A stretch of 19,849 bases of DNA from contig NCED01000071.1 of NCBI GenBank assembly GCA_002280485.1, positions 1 to 19,849 of the forward strand, in the 5' to 3' direction. Under the pieces are notes generated by a model, which saw only the letters and a list, made by a program, of their open reading frames with translations, ran no database searches and was not told the origin of the DNA. Positions 15,163 through 19,849 of this stretch are shown one piece after another. Made by a program: the position numbers and the translations under genes. Source of the DNA: Caulobacterales bacterium 32-69-10. Lineage in GTDB: Bacteria > Pseudomonadota > Alphaproteobacteria > Caulobacterales > Caulobacteraceae. Position 1 is the stretch's first letter. The number at the start of each line of letters is the position of its first letter.

Positions 15163-16938
15163 ATGTCCATGCCTTGGGCCAGCCAGGCCCGTTCCATCCT
15201 GGGCGCCGTCGCGCTCGCCGCCGCGGCCGTCATGCCGGTCGGCGCCCACGCCCAGTTCGCCTTCGGGGACCCGGGCGGCTATCGCCCGATCACGGCCAGC
15301 CTGGCCGACAAGACGGTCACCCTCACTGGCCGCGACCTGACCATCGAACAGCTGATGGACATCGCCCGCCACGGGGCCAAGGTGCAATGGAGCGCGGCCG
15401 CCAAGCAGCAGATGACGGACAACTACGGCCTGCTGCTCCAGGCGCCGGTTGAAGGGGTCTCGGTCTACTGGTTCACCCGCGGCGCCGGCGGCAATCGCGA
15501 GCAGGTGATCTTCACCGGCGACCCCCTGCGCCCCGACAACAAGGACCTGCTGGAAAAGCGCATGCTCGCCGCCTTCCAGCGCGGCGTGGATTCAGGCGAC
15601 GGACCGGAGATCCTCGACGAATCCCTGGTGCGCGGCGTCATGGCCGTGCGCGCCAACGCCATGACCTGGAACGCCCCCAGCCCGCAGCTGGCCCAGGCCC
15701 TGATCGACCTCCTCAACAAGGGGGTCACGCCGATCATGAACAGCCGCGGCTCGGTCGGCGAAGGCGACCTTTCCATCCTCAACCAGATCGGCGCCACCAT
15801 GGTCGGCGCCGGCGAGGCCTACTACCAGGGCAAGCGCATGCCTGCGGCCCAGGCCCTGCAGATGGCCGGCCTCAAGCCCATCCAGCCCTTCGCCGCCGAC
15901 GACAACGCCCTGACCTCGTCGAACGCCTACTTCACCGCCATGGCCGCCTTCGTGGTGGCCGACGCGAAGGAGGCGCTGGAATGGACCGACCTGACCTACG
16001 CCATCGACCTGGTGGCGATGAACAGCTCGGTGACCCCGCTCAGCCACCTCGTCCAGACCGACCGGCCGTTCAAGTGGCTGAATTGGAACGCCGGCCGGAT
16101 CAAGGACATGATCCGCGGCTCCTACCTGTTCGGGGACGACAAGGGCCGCATCATCCAGGACCCTGAATCCCTGCGCGCGTCTTCGATCCGCTCCGGCTCT
16201 GCCTGGCAGGCGTGGGCGACCCTGCGCGACGATGTGATCACCCAGCTCAATTCGTCCGACCACAACCCGGCGATCCGCACCGACCTGAAGCCCACCGACA
16301 GCTGGGACCTGAACACCCCCGAGATGCTCAAATACTACGTCAAGGGCGGCAAGAACTCGAACGGCAAGGGCGGCTTCATCTTCTCGAACGCCAACTGGGA
16401 CCCCTACCCCGTCGCCAACGACATCGAGTTCTTCACCATCGCGCTCGCCAACGTCGGGGTGACGATCATGACCCGCCAGGAGCGCTTCGGCAGCGAGTTC
16501 TTCACCGGCCCGGGCACGACCGAGATCGCCCGCAGGATCGGCGGGCCCCGCGGCGGCGGCTTCGGCCTGCACGAGGCCTACCAGGACCTGCAGGGCCAGA
16601 TAAATCCCGTCCCGCCCGAGGGCTACATCGGCGGCGGCGGCGTGGAGGAGCTGGAGGCCCAGACCAAGCTGAAGGCCGAGCGCGCCATGCGGGCGGTGGA
16701 CGACATCTTCCGCCTGCTGGCCGGCGACCTGAACATGGGCGTCCGCTGGCTGGACGTGCGCAAGGTGCAGGATCCGACGCGGCAGTTCGGCCCCGCCCCG
16801 ACCGCGGTCTGGACCGCCTACCGCAAGGTCAATCCCGTGCCCGCGGCCGGGGCGCCGGCCGCTCCGACGATGTCGGCGACCGACTTCATCCGCGCCAACC
16901 CGGCGTCGAGCTTCTTTCCCTTGACCGAACCGCGCTGA
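15163..16938 (+). CDS. exported HAL/PAL-superfamily (aromatic amino acid lyase-like) protein lacking the MIO tripeptide
   Basis: The 591-residue protein has a Sec signal peptide (ILGAVALAAAAVMPVGAHAQ); the start is fixed by GGAG at 15151-15154, 8 nt before the ATG. Superfamily marks are LTGRDLTIEQLMDIARHGAKV, a Tyr in the SVYWFTRGAGGNRE segment (YGVNTGFG position), FAADDNALTSSNAYFTAMAA, IIQDPESLRASSIRSGSAWQ (QDxYSLR position) and NSSDHNPAI. The MIO loop, canonically GSVGASGDLAPL, reads GSVGEGDLSIL (residues 196-206): Ala-Ser-Gly is replaced by Glu-Gly, so the electrophilic MIO prosthetic group cannot form. The QDxYS Tyr is Glu and the SGGNFHG loop reads SNANWDPYP. The frame is intact over the full length, so this is not decay. 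Ammonia-lyase activity of the usual type is therefore unlikely; the actual function is unknown. Confidence 0.85.
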   Translation: MSMPWASQARSILGAVALAAAAVMPVGAHAQFAFGDPGGYRPITASLADKTVTLTGRDLTIEQLMDIARHGAKVQWSAAAKQQMTDNYGLLLQAPVEGVSVYWFTRGAGGNREQVIFTGDPLRPDNKDLLEKRMLAAFQRGVDSGDGPEILDESLVRGVMAVRANAMTWNAPSPQLAQALIDLLNKGVTPIMNSRGSVGEGDLSILNQIGATMVGAGEAYYQGKRMPAAQALQMAGLKPIQPFAADDNALTSSNAYFTAMAAFVVADAKEALEWTDLTYAIDLVAMNSSVTPLSHLVQTDRPFKWLNWNAGRIKDMIRGSYLFGDDKGRIIQDPESLRASSIRSGSAWQAWATLRDDVITQLNSSDHNPAIRTDLKPTDSWDLNTPEMLKYYVKGGKNSNGKGGFIFSNANWDPYPVANDIEFFTIALANVGVTIMTRQERFGSEFFTGPGTTEIARRIGGPRGGGFGLHEAYQDLQGQINPVPPEGYIGGGGVEELEAQTKLKAERAMRAVDDIFRLLAGDLNMGVRWLDVRKVQDPTRQFGPAPTAVWTAYRKVNPVPAAGAPAAPTMSATDFIRANPASSFFPLTEPR

Positions 16939-16967
16939 CCGCGCTGTGAAGGGGGCGAACCCGCCCT

Positions 16968-17005
16968 GCGGCCGTCCGCCGAATCCGGCGGGCGGCCGCA
17001 TCCTT
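16968..17005 (+). terminator. intrinsic terminator after the lyase-like gene
   Basis: The 14-bp stem gcggccgtccgccg (16968-16981) / cggcgggcggccgc (16986-16999) has one G-U pair and a 4-nt loop. It starts 30 nt after the stop and is followed by a T-rich atccttctt. It separates the lyase-like gene from the MFS gene, whose ribosome binding site follows immediately. Confidence 0.75.
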
Positions 17006-17019
17006 CTTGGAGCCTCCCT

Positions 17020-18148
17020 TTGACCCCGACCGAAGCGCCCGCGCAGGAACTGGCTCGGGCGGCCAAGGTGTCCCTGGGTAAGATCCTCCTTCTGGGCGGC
17101 CTCACCGCGCTGGGGCCCCTGTCCATCGACATGTACCTGCCGGCCCTGCCCGCCCTGGCCCGCAGCCTGGACGCGAGCCCGGCCGCCGCGCAGCAGACGG
17201 TGGCGATCTTCTTCATCGGCCTGTCGGTGGGCCAGCTGCTCTACGGCCCCCTGTCGGATCGCTATGGCCGGCGCTGGCCGCTGCTGATCGGCATGCTGCT
17301 CTACACCGTCGGCAGCCTCGGCTGCGCCCTGGCCCCGTCGACGGAGGTGCTGTTCGCCTTCCGGATCGTCGCGGCGCTCGGGGCCTGCGCGGGCATGGTC
17401 CTGGTCCGGGCCGTGGTGCGCGACACCTTCCATACGAGCGAGATGCTGCACATCAACTCGCTGCTGCTGCTGGTCCTTGGCGTCTCGCCCATCTTCGCCC
17501 CCCTGCTCGGCGGCTGGATGCTGCTGCTGGCCGGGGGCTGGCGCTCGATCTTCTATTTCCAGGTGGCCGCCGGCGTCGTCGCCGCCCTCGCGGTCCTGCT
17601 ATGGCTGCCGGAATCGCGCAGCGCCGAGACCGCCGCCCACGCGCACCTATGTGGCGAGTTCTCCGGACGTGCTGATCGGCCAGTTCCACGTTGCGCCCGA
17701 ACTGTTCGGCTGGGTTTTCGGCCTCAACGGCGTCGGCATCATCGGGTGCGCCCAGATCAACGCCCGCCTCGCCCGTCGCTGGCCCGCCGACACCATCCTG
17801 CGCCGGGCCAATTTCGTCACCCTCGCCTTCGCCCTCATCCTGCTGGTCGTCGCCCTGACCGGCTTCGGGGGCCTGTGGGGCGTGCTGATCCCCCTGTTCT
17901 TCGTGATCTCCAGCCTGGGCTTCTCCGGCGGCAACGCCGCCAACGAGGCGATGCGGGTCGACCCCCTGCGCGCCGGGGCCACCGCCGCCCTGTCGGGAGC
18001 CGCCTCCTTCGGCGCCGGCGCGATCTGCGCCGCCCTGGCCGGCCTCTTCCGCGACGGCACCGCCGTTCCTATGGCCCTGGTGATCGTGGTCTCGCTGATC
18101 ATCGCCGCGACCAGCCTGCAGGTGCTGGCCCCGGTGCGGCGGCGCTAG
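17020..18148 (+). pseudogene. Bcr/CflA-type MFS multidrug efflux transporter, internally broken
   Basis: The start is TTG at 17020 with GGAG (17009-17012) 7 nt upstream. Family signatures are LGPLSIDMYLPALPALARSLDAS in helix 1 and loop (antiporter 1-type start), GQLLYGPLSDRYGRRWPL (MFS motif A), FRIVAALGACAGMVLVRAVVRD (motif C region) and GVSPIFAPLLGG. Frame 0 ends its sense at LPESRSAETAAHA (about 17645). Frame 1 (codons in register with 17477) resumes with TYVASSPDVLIGQFHV...GWVFGLNGVGIIG and continues through the last helices to TAG 18146-18148. From memory of the family, the central loop and about one helix (30-40 residues) are missing, in line with a total coding length near 376 codons against about 400. 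Proton-driven drug export is the family role. The stop overlaps the convergent rsuA stop in a CTAG. Confidence 0.88.
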
Positions 18149-18861
18149 GAGAACACCGCCGCCACATCCGCCTCGCTCATCAGCCGCCGCGCTCCGGGCT
18201 CCAAGTCGTCCGGCAGCGCCAGCCCGCCGATGCGGTCGCGGTGCAGGGCTTCGACGTGGTTGCCGACGGCGGCGAACATGCGGCGCACCATGTGGTAGCG
18301 GCCCTCGGTGACGGTCACCAAGGCCGTGGTCGGGGTCAGCACCTCCAGCACCGCGGGGGCCAGCGGCTTGTCGTCGCCCTCGAGCAGCAGTTCGCCGGAA
18401 GAGAAGCGCTCGCCCTCCCCGCCTGCGAGCGGCCGGGCCAGAGTCGCCAGGTAACGCTTGGCGACGTGGGAGCGGGGCGAGATGATCCGGTGCAGCAGCG
18501 CCCCGTCGTCGGTCATCAGCAGCAGGCCCGAGGTTTCCTTGTCGAGCCGGCCGACGGTGGAGATGGCCGGCTCGCGGGTCCGCCAGCGCCGGGGCAGCAG
18601 GTCATAGACCAGGGGGCCGGCCTCCTTGTGCGAGCAGGTCACGCCCAGCGGCTTGTGCAGCATCAAGGCCACGCCCGGCGGCGGGTCCAGCGGCCGGCCC
18701 TCGACCGTCATGCGCTGGGACAGGTCGCGGGTGAGGGCCAACCTCATGTCGCCCTTGGTCAGGGGCGCGCCGTCGAGCGTCACCTCCCCGTCCTTGACCA
18801 GGCCCTGCACCTCCTTGCGCGAGCCGTAGCCAAGGTTGGCGAGCAGCCGGTCGAGCCGCAT
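18145..18861 (-). CDS. rsuA: 16S rRNA pseudouridine(516) synthase RsuA
   Basis: The 239-residue protein starts at ATG 18861 with an S4 RNA-binding domain (MRLDRLLANLGYGSRKEV). The synthase domain follows, with LMLHKPLGVTCS, the catalytic motif GRLDKETSGLLLMTDDG (Asp107), the LITSPR-like HRIISPRSHVAKRY and EGRYHMVRRMFAAVGNHVEALHRDRIGG. End-to-end agreement and size fit RsuA, which converts U516 of 16S rRNA to pseudouridine. A GTG at 18873, overlapping the rsmC stop as GTGA, is an alternative start adding four residues and would make the two genes translationally coupled. The minus-strand stop (18147-18145) overlaps the convergent transporter stop. Confidence 0.92.
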   Translation of the reverse strand: MRLDRLLANLGYGSRKEVQGLVKDGEVTLDGAPLTKGDMRLALTRDLSQRMTVEGRPLDPPPGVALMLHKPLGVTCSHKEAGPLVYDLLPRRWRTREPAISTVGRLDKETSGLLLMTDDGALLHRIISPRSHVAKRYLATLARPLAGGEGERFSSGELLLEGDDKPLAPAVLEVLTPTTALVTVTEGRYHMVRRMFAAVGNHVEALHRDRIGGLALPDDLEPGARRLMSEADVAAVFS

Positions 18862-18869
18862 GGTCTGGC

Positions 18870-19775
18870 TCACTTGCGCGCCTCGAACACCTTGTAGCCC
18901 CCGGCCTGGGACTTGAGCTCGACCGCGCTGAACATCGGCGTCAGCACGGGCTCGTAGGGCAGGTGCCGGTTGGCGACGAGCCACAGCCGGCCGCCCTTGC
19001 GCAGGGCGGTGTGGGCCCGGCGGATGAAGGCTTGGCCCAGGGCCCGGTCCTCGGCCCCGCCGTCGTGGAACGGCGGGTTCATCACCACGAAGTCGAGGTC
19101 GGCCAGGGGCGGCTCCGTACGGGCGTCGGCCCAATGGATGTGGGCGCGCGGATCGTCGAGGTTACGGCGCGCGGCGGCGACGGCCCGGCGGTCGAGATCG
19201 ACCAGGTCTAGGCGCTCCACGCTGTTCTGCGCGAGGACGGCGCGGGATAGCCAGCCATAGCCACAGCCAAGATCGGCGCCGCGGCCCGACAGCGGCCCCA
19301 GAGCCCCCGCCAGCTTGGCGCTGCCCGGGTCGAGCCGGTCCCAGCTGAACAGGCCGGGCTGGGACCACAGGCCGAGGGACTCCACCAGGCGCGGCGCGCC
19401 CGCGGCGATGGCGGCGTCCATGCCGGTCGGCGCCTGCGGGCGGACGGTGTGGCAGATGCGGTGATGGGCGCGGCCCTGCTCCTCCACCGCGCAACCGAAG
19501 GCGGCCAGCTCCTTGCCGAGGCGCGAGCCCCCCTTGTCCTTGGGGCCGAGCACGACGAAAGGCGCGCCCGGCTGGAGGGCGCGCAGCCCGTGGGCGATGG
19601 CGTAGCGGCGCTCGGTCGTGCCGGGCGGGGCCAGCATGACGAGGCTGCTGAGGCTCGAGTCCTGGAGGTCCTCGATCGCGGTCGAGCCAGGGACGAAGGG
19701 CGAGAGCTGCGCCGCGCCGGCCGCCACGGTGGCGAGCTGAAGCGGCGGCGCGCCATAGACGGCGGTCGAAATCAT
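18870..19775 (-). CDS. rsmC: RsmC-type 16S rRNA (guanine-1207-N2) methyltransferase
   Basis: The 301-residue protein has the two-domain RsmC/RsmD-like layout. A degenerate N-terminal methyltransferase-like half (LVMLAPPGTTERRYAIAHGL...PFVVLGPKDKGGSRLGKEL) precedes a catalytic C-terminal half with SAM motif I DLGCGYG (168-174), an acidic loop (LVDLDRRAV), and the substrate-amine motif NPPFH (233-237). The sequence GLFSWDRLDPGSAKLAG just before the SAM motif is typical of RsmC. It methylates a guanine in 16S rRNA at the N2 position. The start ATG is 34 nt from the divergent gene at 19810, so both promoters share a very short region. It is followed by rsuA with a possible 4-nt overlap, forming an rRNA modification operon. 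Confidence 0.9.
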   Translation of the reverse strand: MISTAVYGAPPLQLATVAAGAAQLSPFVPGSTAIEDLQDSSLSSLVMLAPPGTTERRYAIAHGLRALQPGAPFVVLGPKDKGGSRLGKELAAFGCAVEEQGRAHHRICHTVRPQAPTGMDAAIAAGAPRLVESLGLWSQPGLFSWDRLDPGSAKLAGALGPLSGRGADLGCGYGWLSRAVLAQNSVERLDLVDLDRRAVAAARRNLDDPRAHIHWADARTEPPLADLDFVVMNPPFHDGGAEDRALGQAFIRRAHTALRKGGRLWLVANRHLPYEPVLTPMFSAVELKSQAGGYKVFEARK

Positions 19776-19809
19776 CCGCCTGCCTTAGCGGATGTGGTAG
19801 TCTGGGGCC

Positions 19810-19849
19810 ATGACCGACAACCAAGCTCCCATGACGCCCGCGCAGGCGC
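19810..19849 (+). CDS. start of an unidentified gene, cut by the window edge
   Basis: An ATG at 19810 preceded by a TGGGG run opens a frame reading MTDNQAPMTPAQA to the end of the window, divergent from rsmC. The composition looks like a normal N-terminus for this genome, but 13 codons are too few for identification. A second in-frame ATG at 19831 is possible. Nothing can be said about function. Confidence 0.45.
   Translation, partial: MTDNQAPMTPAQA

Noticed and set aside
15592..17451. 619-codon minus-strand open frame opposite the lyase-like gene
   Set aside because: Composition rich in Gly/Arg/His/Val with no family motif; it spans two good plus-strand genes and a terminator.
1..19849. 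Search for tRNA/rRNA genes, insertion sequences, integrases, CRISPR arrays and phage genes
   Set aside because: None recognised on either strand; the gene breaks have no transposon ends or target-site duplications that I can see.

Overview
The window looks like a piece of a high-GC alphaproteobacterial chromosome, probably Caulobacterales (Phenylobacterium/Caulobacter-like). The evidence is strong G/C bias at third codon positions, frequent GTG and TTG starts, tightly coupled genes, and the gene families present. That assignment is inference. The first ~250 bases differ: they are clearly less GC-rich and carry the start of an AlaA-type aminotransferase gene with a betaproteobacterial flavour. 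They abut, without a clean boundary, an exoprotein gene that has lost its 5' end. This looks like a contig edge, a chimeric join or a transfer boundary.

Layout. (1) 1-131, minus: 5' part of alaA. (2) 250-2776, plus: filamentous-haemagglutinin-like exoprotein with YDG/MBG domains and a Pro/Val/Thr-rich tail, headless and frameshifted, followed 2 nt later by an L,D-transpeptidase. (3) 3564-4616: secreted alpha/beta hydrolase. (4) 4675-10781: respiratory block with CtaG-type oxidase assembly factor, cytochrome b561, a convergent diheme c-type lipoprotein, then an operon of monoheme cytochrome c lipoprotein, caa3-type subunit II with fused cytochrome c, subunit I fused to a C-terminal membrane extension (likely III-like), and a 104-residue membrane protein. 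A perfect 12-bp-arm palindrome lies between the divergent cytochrome c genes. (5) 10909-16938: HpaH-type hydratase and three exported proteins, namely a PhoK-like alkaline phosphatase, a Tat-exported type-B carboxylesterase, and a HAL/PAL-superfamily protein lacking the MIO-forming Ala-Ser-Gly, ending in a good terminator. (6) 17020-18148: Bcr/CflA-type MFS transporter. (7) 18145-19775, minus: rsmC-rsuA, two 16S rRNA modification genes. (8) From 19810, plus: the first codons of an unknown gene.

How the genes work together. The respiratory block would build an aa3/caa3-type terminal oxidase. CtaG serves metal-centre assembly, the lipoprotein cytochromes and the fused c domain bring electrons to CuA in subunit II, and b561 may feed electrons from the membrane pool. 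rsmC and rsuA form a translationally coupled rRNA modification pair.

The most striking feature is not a new system. Five of the larger plus-strand genes (exoprotein, oxidase subunit I, phosphatase, carboxylesterase, MFS transporter) each contain one internal break. At each break the reading frame changes and roughly 30-55 conserved residues appear to be missing, including essential motifs such as the phosphatase TADHGG and one to two helices of oxidase subunit I. The small neighbouring genes are intact. Repeated breaks of the same kind in unrelated genes, including an oxidase core subunit, point first to an assembly problem and second to genuine local gene decay. The strongest biological lead is the exported MIO-less ammonia-lyase-like protein. 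Missing-residue estimates come from memory of the families and were not computed.
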